DNA of 64,000 bases from Luteococcus sp052116585 (GTDB lineage: Bacteria > Actinomycetota > Actinomycetes > Propionibacteriales > Propionibacteriaceae). The notes under the pieces are model-generated. The model ran no database searches, had not been told where the DNA came from, and saw nothing but the letters and a program-made list of their open reading frames with translations. Of this stretch, positions 18,254 to 28,400 are shown piece by piece. Within the stretch, counting starts at the first letter, position 1; every line of letters begins with the position of its first letter. The stretch is taken from assembly GCF_052116585.1 (NCBI RefSeq), contig NZ_JBQKKT010000005.1, forward strand, positions 109,269 to 173,268, read 5' to 3'. The translations under genes and the position numbers were made by a program.

Positions 18254-19117
18254 ATGCCCCACAACCTTGCCGGCCCCACGTTCGCCACGCGATTCGCGAA
18301 GGCCCTCGACGCCTCGGGGATGGGCACCGAGCAGTTGAGCGCGCAGCTCCTGGTGCGTGGCATTCGCACGTCGCCGCAGACCCTGCAGAACTGGGTGGAC
18401 GGGCGGGAGACGCCGTCGCCCGAGCGTGACCTACGCGTGCTGCGGGCCCTGGAGCAGATGCTGCCCAGCATCTCCCTGGACATGGTCGACCCGTCGGCCG
18501 GCGAGGGGGAGCGGGAGTGGCAGCCGCTGGTGGGCCTGCCACGGAACACGCCTGCCTGGGCTCGGATGGCGGAGGTGCGATCCCTGACCGAGCAGCAGTT
18601 CGTTGCGGAGATGGCGCACGATTCCAGCCGCCTCAGCGCCGACCGGATGGTGCTGGAGCGCACCGTCCACCTGGTCACCCGGCCATTGGGATCCTTCCGG
18701 CACGAGCCGTCGCTGCTGCTCCTGGTGCCCCGGGGTGCCAGCGTGGAGGCCATCAATGGCACGGGGCGGGAGCGCGTGACGGCGCCGGTGCCCGTGGGGG
18801 AGCTGTGTGACATGGTGCAGGCCACCACGCGTCGCACCAGCAACACCAAGGCCGGCCGTCTGCAGACCAGCCAGATGACCTTCCTCATCACTGGCGTGGA
18901 GCCGATTCCGGGCATTCGCCTGGCGCTGCCGGGGCCGGTGGACATCTTCTCCTTCGACGTCACCTTCGAGGGCGACGCCCCGACGTCGGCGACGCTGGGA
19001 CACCGCGACGGCTACGGCCTGGACGCCTCCCCGCTGCCGCTGGAGGTGGGTCAGCACATGCAGTACACGACGTTGGAGGCCCCGATCGGCCTGTATGACA
19101 TGGAGTGGAGCTTCTGA
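18254..19117 (+). CDS. XRE-like regulator paralogue B (divergent member)
   Basis: A 287-residue protein, the middle gene of the trio. The N-terminus (FATRFAKALDASGMGTEQL, then SPQTLQNWVDGRETPSPERDL) is a helix-turn-helix of the same general type. The rest is diverged but keeps the closing pattern IGLYDMEWSF, like the HSxxWxx ends of its neighbours. It starts at ATG 18254 and its 3' end overlaps the next gene by 13 bases. The function is unknown. Confidence 0.68.
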   Translation: MPHNLAGPTFATRFAKALDASGMGTEQLSAQLLVRGIRTSPQTLQNWVDGRETPSPERDLRVLRALEQMLPSISLDMVDPSAGEGEREWQPLVGLPRNTPAWARMAEVRSLTEQQFVAEMAHDSSRLSADRMVLERTVHLVTRPLGSFRHEPSLLLLVPRGASVEAINGTGRERVTAPVPVGELCDMVQATTRRTSNTKAGRLQTSQMTFLITGVEPIPGIRLALPGPVDIFSFDVTFEGDAPTSATLGHRDGYGLDASPLPLEVGQHMQYTTLEAPIGLYDMEWSF

Positions 19118-20040
19118 CTGGTCGGCGTGGCGCGTCCTCCGTCTCGGGCGGCGGGCAGGACGGCGACGGGCGCGCCTTTGCCGCCGTGCTCTCCCGCGCC
19201 ATCAAGGAATCCCGGGAGAGCCTTGCCGGCCTGCAGAGGCAGCTGGACAAGAAGGGTGTCTGGATTGACCTGGCGACGCTGGACTACTGGCGTTCTGGCA
19301 GGGCCCTGCCCACCGAGAAGAAGGACCTGCGGGCGGTGGCCGCGCTGGAGGTGATCCTGGGCCTGGGTGTGGGGCAGTTGAGCTCGCTGGTGCCGTCGGA
19401 TGCGGTGTCCCGGTGGGACGACGTGCGGTCGGCGCCGGTGGTGCAGCAGCTGCAGCGGGCGCTCGACGTGCTGGGACTGGATGCCCGCGAGAGCTTGGAC
19501 AATGTCTTCGTCCAGGACACATTGTGGATCTCCGAGGATCGTCGGCGGCAGACCGAACACACGCTGCAGGTGGTTCGCGCCGCCCGCGACGGGGTGCAGT
19601 CCGTGCCGATCGCGCTGCGCCAGCGATTCGTCGAGGAGGAACCGCCGCTGATCAGCGCTGACACGGGCTGCGTCTTGCGCGACGTGGTGAAACTGGGCGA
19701 TGACGACGTCCTGCTCTGCGCCGACATCCGGCTGCCATGGCCGCTGGTGCGCGGCCAGCTGCACACCTTTGCGTACACGATGGACTGGACCTTCACCACA
19801 CCGCAGGACAGCTACGGCTTCACGCGCATGGTCCGTGATGGGATGCGCCACTGGGCTCTGGAGGCGCACTTTGCCCAGACGCCCAAGCACTTCACCTACT
19901 ACTTCGACCTGGCCAACCTCACCGAGGACGGCGACGGCTCCGATGAGGAGGTCAGCCAGCGGATGCGCCCCAAGCGGGACATGCAGGTGGTGCTGCGTGA
20001 TCCATTGCCCGGGATGCACAGCGTGGACTGGAACTTCTGA
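19105..20040 (+). CDS. XRE-like regulator paralogue C
   Basis: A 311-residue protein, closely similar to the gene at 17347 over its length: FAAVLSRAIKESRESLAGLQ, LATLDYWRSGRALPTEKKDL, SDAVSRWDDVRSAPV, ARDGVQSVPIALRQRF, MDWTF and LPGMHSVDWNF. GTG 19105 lies inside the end of gene B, giving a 13-base overlap. It was probably created by duplication. A weak hairpin (GATTCAC-GGAGA-GTGAATC, 20059-20077) follows. Confidence 0.7.
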   Translation: MELLTGRRGASSVSGGGQDGDGRAFAAVLSRAIKESRESLAGLQRQLDKKGVWIDLATLDYWRSGRALPTEKKDLRAVAALEVILGLGVGQLSSLVPSDAVSRWDDVRSAPVVQQLQRALDVLGLDARESLDNVFVQDTLWISEDRRRQTEHTLQVVRAARDGVQSVPIALRQRFVEEEPPLISADTGCVLRDVVKLGDDDVLLCADIRLPWPLVRGQLHTFAYTMDWTFTTPQDSYGFTRMVRDGMRHWALEAHFAQTPKHFTYYFDLANLTEDGDGSDEEVSQRMRPKRDMQVVLRDPLPGMHSVDWNF

Positions 20041-20177
20041 GGGTCAGGCGCTCCCGGGGATTCACGGAGAGTGAATCTTGGGCCTGAACGCACCCGTGGC
20101 GTGGGATATTCGACGCATGCACACCACAACGCAGAGGGGACTGCCCCGGGTTTGCTTGACGGTTTCTAGGGGGTAGG

Positions 20178-21062
20178 TCAGGCGGCCTGGGTGGTCGTCT
20201 GGTGGACTGTTTCGAACTCTACTGGGGTGAGTTTGCCGAGGCGTCGTTGACGTCTGCGGCGGTGGTAGGAACGTTCGATCCAGGTGATGATCGCCAGCCG
20301 CAGCTCGGCCCGGCTCGGCCAAGGGTGACGGTTGAGGACGTTCTTCTGCAGCAAGGCGAAGAAGCTTTCCATGGCGGCGTTGTGGTCGCTCGCGGCAACC
20401 CTGCCCATCGACCCCGTCAGGTGGTGGGCGTCGAGTTCGCGCAGGAATTTCTTCGACCGGAACTGGCTGCCCCGGTCGGAGTGCACCACGCACCCGGCCA
20501 CGTCACCGCGCCGCTGCACCGCCATCCGCAGGGCATTGACCGCCAGGCTGGCCTTCATGCGTGCAGCGATGCTGTACCCGACGATCCGGTTGGAGAAGAC
20601 ATCCTTGACCGCGCACAGGTACAGCTTTCCCTCGCTGGTGTGGTGCTCGGTGATGTCGGTCAACCACAACACGTCCGGTTCGTCGGCGGTGAAGTGGTGT
20701 TGCACCAGGTCCTCATGGACCGGAGGACCAGGCTTCTTCCACGAGCCGTTCTTGATCGAGTGGAACGAGCGGATCCGTTGCAGCTTGCAGAGTCGATGGA
20801 CCCGGTTCTCCCCAGCAGTGATGCCCTTTTCGGGTAGGTCATCGGCGATCAGGCGGTATCCCAGGCCGGGGTCTTCGTCGTGGAGGTCGATCGCGGCGTT
20901 GATCAGGTGCGCATCGTCCCAGTCACGCTGGGAAATCGGCTCGGCGAGCCACTGGTAATAGGCCTGCCGGGAGAAGCCCAGCACCCGGCACGAGACCGCC
21001 ACCGGCACCCGCATCTGTGTCCCCTTGGCCTGGGCCAAGTCGGTGACCAAGGGGAACATCAT
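20178..21062 (-). CDS. IS3-family transposase OrfB (DDE integrase core)
   Basis: A 294-residue protein with an rve-type catalytic core. The DDE residues lie in VLWLTDITEHHT, VVHSDRGSQFRS and HNAAMESFFALLQKN. An N-terminal helical domain (VSCRVLGFSRQAYYQW and RRLIADDL-like YRLIADDLPEKGI) is typical of IS3 OrfB. Intact. It begins with ATG overlapping the orfA stop (ATGA), next to AAAA, so either re-initiation or a -1 frameshift could join the two products. Confidence 0.93.
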   Translation of the reverse strand: MMFPLVTDLAQAKGTQMRVPVAVSCRVLGFSRQAYYQWLAEPISQRDWDDAHLINAAIDLHDEDPGLGYRLIADDLPEKGITAGENRVHRLCKLQRIRSFHSIKNGSWKKPGPPVHEDLVQHHFTADEPDVLWLTDITEHHTSEGKLYLCAVKDVFSNRIVGYSIAARMKASLAVNALRMAVQRRGDVAGCVVHSDRGSQFRSKKFLRELDAHHLTGSMGRVAASDHNAAMESFFALLQKNVLNRHPWPSRAELRLAIITWIERSYHRRRRQRRLGKLTPVEFETVHQTTTQAA

Positions 21063-21346
21063 TTTGGGTTGATGTCACGAGACAAGTAGGCCGCGGCGCG
21101 GCGCAGGACCTCGTTCTCCTGCTCCAGCAGCCGAATGCGTTTCTTCGCCTCCCGCAACTCGGCAGCCGACCGGCTGTCGCCGGCCGGGGCATCGGCACGG
21201 TCGGCCTTGGCAAGCCAGTTGCGCAGGCAGGACTCACTGATCCCGAAGCCCTTCGCGATCTGGCCGATCGGCGCCTCGCCCTTGCGGGCCACCGCGATCA
21301 CGTCGTCGCGGAACTCCTGGGGATGGGGCTTGGGCATGACATGCAT
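21059..21346 (-). CDS. IS3-family transposase OrfA (helix-turn-helix)
   Basis: A 95-residue HTH_Tnp_1 protein: PHPQEFRDDVIAVARKGEA, IAKGFGISESCLRNWL is the helix-turn-helix, and a C-terminal leucine-zipper-like segment (AKKRIRLLEQENEVLRRAAAY) follows. The length and layout are normal for IS3. It overlaps orfB by 4 bases. Confidence 0.92.
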   Translation of the reverse strand: MHVMPKPHPQEFRDDVIAVARKGEAPIGQIAKGFGISESCLRNWLAKADRADAPAGDSRSAAELREAKKRIRLLEQENEVLRRAAAYLSRDINPK

Positions 21347-21407
21347 CCTTTCACCAGGCCCTCACGGACCTGAGATGTCAGTGTCAACCAAACCCGGGGC
21401 AGTCCCC

Positions 21408-21714
21408 TCCTGTACTCGGTGGACGGCCGGGCTTGGCAAGCAGACCGAAAGGGAACGTGGGGCATCGACCATCCCGTTCATGGCGGACCGTCATCAGGGG
21501 GCGGTTCTGGTCGGTCCGAACTGGACGCAGGGGTCTGTCCCCAGTGCACGATGGCACGTGCACTGGATGGATCTTGTGAATGCGAGACCGACTGATGTTG
21601 CCTCGCATGCGCTCAGGCGGTGCCTCGCGCGCTCCAGAACAATAAAGTGGCGTGGATCTCATTTGTGGTCAGGCTCCCGAGCCGGCATCTGTCATCGGAC
21701 CTTTGGGAGGTCCG
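21408..21714. other. Gene-free stretch between the IS and the defence operon
   Basis: No gene, tRNA or clear repeat was recognised. The composition is somewhat less GC-rich than the flanks. Short frames here do not resemble any family. It may be the remains of the pre-insertion intergenic region or a decayed gene. Confidence 0.4.
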
Positions 21715-23190
21715 TCAACTCCAGGACCGTGAACGCGCCGGGCCAGTCGGATTAACGTCGGAGAGCTCATCGGCACGGGAGGCACCTTCTTGGGTGGCAC
21801 AGCCCGCACTCGACTCCTGCGTGACAGTGGGAGAAGCGTGCCACTTGTCACGATATGACTTGGACGTGGCTGCCATCCACGCGAGTAGGGATACGGCGGC
21901 CATCCATGCCCAGTTGGCCGAGATGGCTCCGAGGGCGAATCCTAGGAGGGGCAGCAGGAAGCTGCGCACAGCGGTCGAATTGCGCCATCGGAGGGAATAT
22001 CCGAACAGGGTGAGACACCAATTGACGAGGCAGTAGAGGGCAAGCAGTTCGAGCGTGATGATGAAGAGGACTGCTTGGTCGGGCTCCACAGTGATGGAGG
22101 CCTGGGCTCCCTCACGCTGGACGATGGTCAGCAGGCGACGGATACAGCGAACGTTGTACAGCATGAGTGCTGCTCCCGCCATGCTGAGGATCATGCCGAG
22201 CACCCTCTTCCAGCTGGGAGGAGCGAAGTATGCATCGAAGAGGCTGGGGCCAGGGGGCAGGGAAACGGCCAGTAGAGCCAAAGCAACAAAGGAAGACAGG
22301 GTGATCAAGGCATCCAGTGCAGAGGAATTCGACGTTCCAATCAGGGCGATGAGCACCAGCGCAGTCAGGAACAGCCCAGCCATCCCTCGGTGGTCCAGCA
22401 AGTAGGAGATCCAGCTGGAGTGGCGGCCCATCCTTGACAGAACCCGCTCGACCCGTGGCTGAAGTGAGCGCCACATGCGGCGATGGAGGCGGCGATCCTG
22501 AAGTCCCTCGTCACAGACGGCGCAGCGCGCTCGAGAGGGGAGTGGCAGATCGCGCGCAGCCGGGATCACGCCCAGAGCGCGTCCCATGTCAGTCGGCCCC
22601 AAGAGTTGAGGAATCAGGCCCGTGATCAGCATGCCCAAGAACAAGAGGGCGGCTGCGATGCCGATCATGCCGAGCAGCGGCGACTGCCGGGACAGATCCA
22701 GTACCAACGAGGTTGTCACGAAGCACCCAATGATGAGCATCACCAGGAGCATCGCCAGAAGCCCAAGTCCGTCCAGGTCAATGCTTTCGCCCCGATGCCG
22801 CCCCCGCCGAATGCTCAACTGAATGGCGCGACGTAGCCGCATGACACGAAATCGCAGGCCACACGTTGCCTGGTCCAACATCCTGATGCCCACCAAGCAC
22901 ATGGGCAGGATGGTGAGCGTCGCCGCCGCTCCGAAGACGCACCACGGGAGAACGATGGCTTCCAGTGGTAGCCCGTTCACTTCGCGATGAAACTGTAGGC
23001 CAGCCAGTGCAAAGGCGTGGGTTGCCAGACCTGCTGTGAACAGGACACTGATGCCGACCAGCCAGCATCCGAAGACCTGTCCCGGTGACATCTGATGAGT
23101 CCGATGAACCAACCATTCGCGGCGAGTGGCGATGCGCGTGACGTCCAGATTCTCTTCCATGGCAAGAAAACTAGGACCCGCCACTGACAT
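21715..23190 (-). CDS. Multi-spanning membrane protein ending the defence operon
   Basis: A 491-residue protein of unknown family with about ten hydrophobic segments. The soluble stretch in the middle (about residues 205-260) contains CAVCDEGLQDRRLHRRMW, a possible half zinc site. The ATG at 23190 lies 2 bases past the stop of the helicase gene (23193), so it is probably coupled to it. A longer start is unlikely because it would overlap the helicase, and 23160 is an alternative. Its base composition looks less GC-rich than the helicases, suggesting separate recruitment. By position it may be a membrane effector or anchor of the system, which is inference only. Confidence 0.6.
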   Translation of the reverse strand: MSVAGPSFLAMEENLDVTRIATRREWLVHRTHQMSPGQVFGCWLVGISVLFTAGLATHAFALAGLQFHREVNGLPLEAIVLPWCVFGAAATLTILPMCLVGIRMLDQATCGLRFRVMRLRRAIQLSIRRGRHRGESIDLDGLGLLAMLLVMLIIGCFVTTSLVLDLSRQSPLLGMIGIAAALLFLGMLITGLIPQLLGPTDMGRALGVIPAARDLPLPSRARCAVCDEGLQDRRLHRRMWRSLQPRVERVLSRMGRHSSWISYLLDHRGMAGLFLTALVLIALIGTSNSSALDALITLSSFVALALLAVSLPPGPSLFDAYFAPPSWKRVLGMILSMAGAALMLYNVRCIRRLLTIVQREGAQASITVEPDQAVLFIITLELLALYCLVNWCLTLFGYSLRWRNSTAVRSFLLPLLGFALGAISANWAWMAAVSLLAWMAATSKSYRDKWHASPTVTQESSAGCATQEGASRADELSDVNPTGPARSRSWS

Positions 23191-23192
23191 TT

Positions 23193-25442
23193 CTACTGCG
23201 GCGTCAACTCGCTCGCCTCGCCACTCCAAGTGACCACCAGCTCGTCGCGCGCCCGAGAAGCCGCCACATACAGCAGTGACCGTTCCCTGAGTAGCGCGTC
23301 CTGCAGCTCGTCGGGCGAGTAGTCGAAGTCGCGGAGATTGATCGGGATGGATCCCTTTGACACTCCGAACAACAGGACCCGGGTGAATTCGCTGCCCTTG
23401 GCCCGGTGCATGGTCATGACAACCGGGGCACCTGCCTTGGGCTGGTCCCGGTCCACCGCGCGGGCGCTGACTCCTCGTTCCGCGAGGCCCGCAACCACCA
23501 GATCTCGCTGTCGGCTGTCACGCACCAGCACGGCGATGGTCTCCAACTGCGCGCCGTCGAGGTCCTTGATCCACCGTCGGATGGTTTCGGCAGCGAAGTC
23601 GAGCTCATCCGGCAGCGACGCAAGGCCACGCAGCACGGGACGAGGGCCGGTACGGGCAGACCGGTATCCGGCCGTGCTCTCGGCCTCGGATTCAAGGTCC
23701 TGGTACTCACCACCGTCGAGGATGGACACCGCGTAGTGCAGATTCTGCGCAGTCGTGCGGTAGTTGAGGGTGAGCCGTCTGGACCGTCCCTGCACGGAGA
23801 TGCCGAAGTGCTTCAGAGTGATCTTGTTGCCGTAGATCCGCTGGTGGCTGTCCTCGGCAATGAATAGGTCGTCGGGCCCCTCGGCCACCAATGCACGCAG
23901 CAGCTGCCAGTGCGCCGGCGTCATGTCCTGACCCTCGTCCACCAGGACGTGATCCGCAACGCGGCCGCCACTATTGGCCGCGACGGTCTCCAGGTGTACG
24001 GCGGCGATGGTCGCCACTTCCTGGAAGTCGAGGGTTCCCGCCATGTAGGAATTGCGACGGTAGGCCTCCACCACGCGCCACACCTGAGTGCGCTCGGCAC
24101 GGTTGAGCCGTACTCCGCGGCCTGGGCGGCGGACTCGCAGATAGCTCTCCAGATTGGTGATGCGGTTGGGCAGGACCACCAACGCATACTCCGCCTCGAA
24201 GAACCTGGCGGACTTCAGAGCAACGGGGAGGTCTGCGCCGGACTCGCGGATGGCCTGGCGCCATCCGTCATTGGGCGTCGGCTGTCCGAGCTCGCCGCGG
24301 CTGATCCCCAGCACGGCGGCCACGGCCGACGCCAGCGCAGCCCCGGCTCCACGAAGTACCTGCCGGGCAATGGCGTCGATACCGCCAATGTAGGCGCCTG
24401 CTTCACCCAGTGCTTGGGCCTGATGGATTGACGGGTCCAGACGTCGCAGGTCACGGGACAGTGCGTTGGCCAGATTGACGGTGTACGTCGTCACCACGAC
24501 GCGCGCCCGGGGGGACTGGTCCACCAGCATCTTGGCCCGGTGCAGGACGACGACGGTCTTGCCCGTGCCAGCACCACCAGACAGCCGGAAGGACCCATTG
24601 TTGCGCTTGGTGGCCCACTTGCTCTGCTCGGGGTGCAGGAAGACCCGCCAAGCCCCGAAGTCGCCGCTCTCGATGACCCGTCGCAGCTCCTCCATGCCGT
24701 CGATGGGCGCAAACTCCATCCGAGCCGACGGATGGGTCAGACGCTCCAACAGTGCCTCGTCCGACACAGCAGTGGAAGGCGTGGCAGCAGCCACGGGGGA
24801 TCCGAGGTCTTCCAGGATTTCTGTGACACTCATGCCGGATGCCAGCCCCACCAGGGCGAGCTGTTGCCACTCGGGCCCGTCGCACTGCAGGGCCAGGAGT
24901 GCCTCCTCGGACTTTGCGTCGACGGCTTGGTCGGCAAGGCGCTTCGGCAGTCCAAGCACCCCCACCAGCTCCTGCGCGGTGGCGTGGATCCGGAATGGGG
25001 CGGTCTCTGGGGTGTCAGCCGCTACCTCCCTGTCACTGGCGGGGGCCGCAGGATCGTGGGCCATTGCCGAGGCGGGATCAACGATGGGGGGAAGACCGGC
25101 CTCAGCGCGTTCCACCTCGACGTCGCGGATCTCGGGCATCCCGTTGATGGGATTGAGGGACAGCACGGTCTTCTGCGCCACGGCAATGGCTTCGTCGTGG
25201 TTCCAGATGCCATGGAAGACATAGGTGGTGTCGTTGCCGCTGGTCAGTTTGAAGAGCACGGCCCGGTACTGCTGGTCCACTCGTCCGGTTCGCACGCGCG
25301 GATCGGCGGAATTGTTGATGGGCTCGATGTGCAGGCCGGGAGCCGTGTCATCGGTGGTGAGCTTCTCCAGGAAGGTGAATGCCTTCTGCTTGATGGAGCC
25401 GTCCAGTCGGTTGCCCTGCTTGGTCATGATCAGGTTGCTCAT
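23193..25442 (-). CDS. UvrD/Rep-type helicase with RelE-like N-terminal domain
   Basis: A 749-residue SF1A helicase. Residues about 1-105 resemble a RelE/ParE-fold domain (KAFTFLEKL, LHIEPINNSADPRVRTGRVD, YRAVLFKL, YVFHGIWNHDEAI). After a linker come motif I SGGAGTGKTVVVLHRA (about 290), motif II VLVDEGQDM (about 502), motif IV LTLNYRTT, motif V MHRAKGSEF (about 678) and motif VI YVAASRARDEL (about 728). It overlaps the preceding helicase gene by 4 bases and is followed 2 bases later by a membrane protein. Such RelE-helicase fusions occur in defence loci. Whether the RelE part cleaves RNA is unknown. Confidence 0.85.
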   Translation of the reverse strand: MSNLIMTKQGNRLDGSIKQKAFTFLEKLTTDDTAPGLHIEPINNSADPRVRTGRVDQQYRAVLFKLTSGNDTTYVFHGIWNHDEAIAVAQKTVLSLNPINGMPEIRDVEVERAEAGLPPIVDPASAMAHDPAAPASDREVAADTPETAPFRIHATAQELVGVLGLPKRLADQAVDAKSEEALLALQCDGPEWQQLALVGLASGMSVTEILEDLGSPVAAATPSTAVSDEALLERLTHPSARMEFAPIDGMEELRRVIESGDFGAWRVFLHPEQSKWATKRNNGSFRLSGGAGTGKTVVVLHRAKMLVDQSPRARVVVTTYTVNLANALSRDLRRLDPSIHQAQALGEAGAYIGGIDAIARQVLRGAGAALASAVAAVLGISRGELGQPTPNDGWRQAIRESGADLPVALKSARFFEAEYALVVLPNRITNLESYLRVRRPGRGVRLNRAERTQVWRVVEAYRRNSYMAGTLDFQEVATIAAVHLETVAANSGGRVADHVLVDEGQDMTPAHWQLLRALVAEGPDDLFIAEDSHQRIYGNKITLKHFGISVQGRSRRLTLNYRTTAQNLHYAVSILDGGEYQDLESEAESTAGYRSARTGPRPVLRGLASLPDELDFAAETIRRWIKDLDGAQLETIAVLVRDSRQRDLVVAGLAERGVSARAVDRDQPKAGAPVVMTMHRAKGSEFTRVLLFGVSKGSIPINLRDFDYSPDELQDALLRERSLLYVAASRARDELVVTWSGEASELTPQ

Positions 25443-28400
25443 GCGGTGGTCTCCTCCAGTGCTGCGACGATGGCGGTGGCGGAGGCTTCAACCAGGCGCC
25501 AGCCCTCGGATTCGAGGTCCCGAATGTCCTCTTCAGAAGCGTCGGACATGACGACGATCTTTCGGTCGGGCCAGGCAAAGTCCACCGGGATGCCGTACTG
25601 TCCCACTTCCTCGCCCACCCAGTCCGGTGCCGCAACACCCAACTGGGACAACTCCTCGGCAAGCTGTTCGATCCGTGGCGCGAAGTGGATCTCCAGAACG
25701 TCGTGCCAGCGGTCGCTGAGGTCGATACGACGCGGAGCGGCCTGGGCTTCGGGCCGTGGCCCTGCCTGGCTGGTGGCCACGATGGAGGTTGTCACGTCCA
25801 GAGGCCGGAAGATCAGCGCATTGCTCAGCTCCAACCAGCGCTCCCACGAGCCTCGGAAGTCATCGTTGGTCAAGGCCTGCTGGGAGTCGTCGAGAACCAG
25901 GGCGACGTCGACGAGCATCGGCTGGGTGTCTGGCTTGCGACGGGCCAGGAAGCCCACCGGGCCCTGCCTCCACCACCATGAGTTGGAGCTGCCGTCGCCG
26001 GTGACCTGATCCGGGGACTGCAGCAAGGCGGGCGCAATTTCGGCCAGTGAGGCTCGTTCGGGCACCCCCAACTGGGCGGAGATCGGCACCAGCATGGGAA
26101 CGGCGCGGGCAAAGCGACGCCACGCGTCGGGATCCGGCGCCTGGATCCACGCAGCGAGGATGGCCAGGGGGCCGCCGAGCACGGCGTCGGGGATGGACTG
26201 GCTGAACCCGTACATCTGCGTCAGCCCTGGCAGTCGCGCCTTCTGTGCCCACTCTGGGACAGGTCGGCTGCTCGCGTTCTCCTGGGCATCAAGATCCCTG
26301 GACGTGACGGCCAGCACCTCGATGTCGGCCAGCCGCAGCAGTTCACGCTTGGCAGCATCGTCGGCAATCCGGTTGTGCAGGGGGGTGGCGTGGAAGGCGT
26401 AGCCGTCGGTGAAGATGGCGATCTTCGGGACGGGGAGCTTGCTGGTCAGGACGAAGTCGGGACGGCAGTTGCCGATCTCCAGCTGGGGTTCCAGCTTCCA
26501 TTCCGCATGGCCCAGGCGCAGGTGGATCGTGTTGCCCCAGCGGCCGGGGCTCTCGGTCACGGTGGCGCCGATATGTCGTGCCATCGCCACGAAGGCTTCC
26601 CGGAAGCGCAGTTCCAAGTGGGATTCGTGGCTCGGTGCCACGGTCTGCTGGGCGGTCGTCTGCCACCCCATCGTGTCACCGGGCTCTTCGTCGGATTCCT
26701 GCCCAGCAAGCAGGATGGCGCGCAGGTGTCGAGCCGCACTGCTGCGGGAGACCCGGTCCACATCCTGTGGCGAGGCCAAGGGCAACAGGCAGCGGTGGCA
26801 GGCAAGGCGACGCTCGTGCTGGCATTCACAGTCCCGCACGGTGCGGTAGGCACGCAGCAGCAGGTCCCACAGGTTCTCTGCCGAGCCCAGCTCTGCCAGG
26901 TATCCGGTGCCACCTGGCACGGTGTCGTGCAGCAGCAGGGACGGAATGTTGTTCCCGTCAGGGTTTGGCGAGGGCATGACGGCGACGCCGATGTGGTCCG
27001 GGGACCCGCCGAACTGGTCCCGGAGCCCCAACAGCAGTGCTGCCTGCAGACTGGGCAGCGCGAAGGAGTCGCCCGTCGTCACCGTCCAGGGCAAGGGGAT
27101 GACAACGCCCTGGGTGGTGAGGGTTCGGGACAGGGCGATGGGGCGGACATGTTCGTCGATGTCCTTGCGGAAACGGCACCACGGCCGGTGCTCGTCCATC
27201 GAGTTGGAGCCGGTGGAATTGTCGATGTGCCCGCAACCTTCACAGACCCGGAAGAGCGAGGTGGGCACCGGATCCCCGGCAATCTCACGTGCCGCAGCCG
27301 TGGTGGTGCGCCGGCCCATGTTCAACCAGCGAATGGTGAGCCGGTTCAGGTACTGGGCGCCGAAGTCGTAGCCGTCGACGTACCAGGCGCTCTGGATGGC
27401 GGTGGGGTCCAGGTCTGCCGCGGTGACGATGCTGAAGCGGGTGCGCTTGCGTTCATCGGTGCGGTCGTCGATGCGTGCCTCGTCGCGTCGGATGGCGGCT
27501 GAGGCGCGGGTGAGTTCCACGACGTCGAGGCGTTGTCCGGCATCGCGCATGCCTTCGGCTCGGCAGCGGGGGCAGGCGGTGGCGGCATGCTCGCGTCCGG
27601 TTTCGGCGAGGTCCTGCGCATGACCGCATGCGGGGCAGAAGGCCCAGGGCCGGATCCCGTCGGCCTCGGTGCCCAGGTCCACGGCGTCGATGGCTATTTC
27701 CCAGCCACGGGCGTAGAAGGTGGCGCCGGGCGCGAACTCGCGCAGCGCCTGTGCGGTGGGGCGCTGGATGTCGCTGTCCTCGGACTGGTACTTGCCGGAC
27801 TCGGGATCGAACCAGGTGACCGCCACCTCCAGGGTCGCGGCATCTCCCAGCAGGGTGTAGTTGGGGAGCAGCCCGAACTCCTCCAGCACGGAGATCCAGT
27901 ACTCGCCGGTGAGCTGCTTGATGCGTGCGCGAGTCAGCCGCAGCGCCGCTTCGGCGGTGCGAAGGGAGCGTTGGTCATCCTCGCTGGCGGCGGCCACGCT
28001 GGCGGCCTGGATCAACGCAGGCAGGGATTCCTGGATGCCGATGGCTCGGTGCTCCAACAGCTCCTTGTGGGCACTCCAGCGGTCCGACGCGTGGTGCACC
28101 GCCACGGCCAATGGGCTGGTGTGCGGGCCGTCGGCCGGCGTCACCCATTGCCGCAGATGTTCCTTGGCTTCCGGGCGCAGGGTGTCGCCGAAGGCTTCGA
28201 CGAAGGAGGTCCACAGCTCGACGGCATTGGCCTCGGCCAGGTCAATGAGCTCACCCAGGAAGGTGCCGGGCGCGGCACTTTCCAGGGCGGCACGCGCGGT
28301 GCGCGGATGGTGCACGTCGTCGTGGTCCCGGGCGAAGCGGTCCACCAGGTGCGCCAGGTACTGACGCTGCAGGATCTCCTCGGCGCTCAGATAGATCGAC

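Larger units (their letters stand above)
20136..21407 (-). mobile_element. IS3-family insertion sequence
   Basis: A complete element of 1272 bases. Terminal inverted repeats at 20136-20160 and 21383-21407 match at 24 of 25 positions (GGGGACTGCCCCGGGTTTG core). Inside are overlapping orfA and orfB. No convincing target duplication was found: the flanking triplets differ, so the insertion may be old or the true ends may lie a few bases inwards at the TG...CA positions 20142 and 21401. It sits between the XRE-like trio and the defence operon. Confidence 0.9.

Noticed and set aside
17323..18963. A 546-residue minus-strand frame opposite the XRE-like trio
   Set aside because: No family pattern and low-complexity Arg/Ser content; the plus-strand genes are paralogous and well formed.
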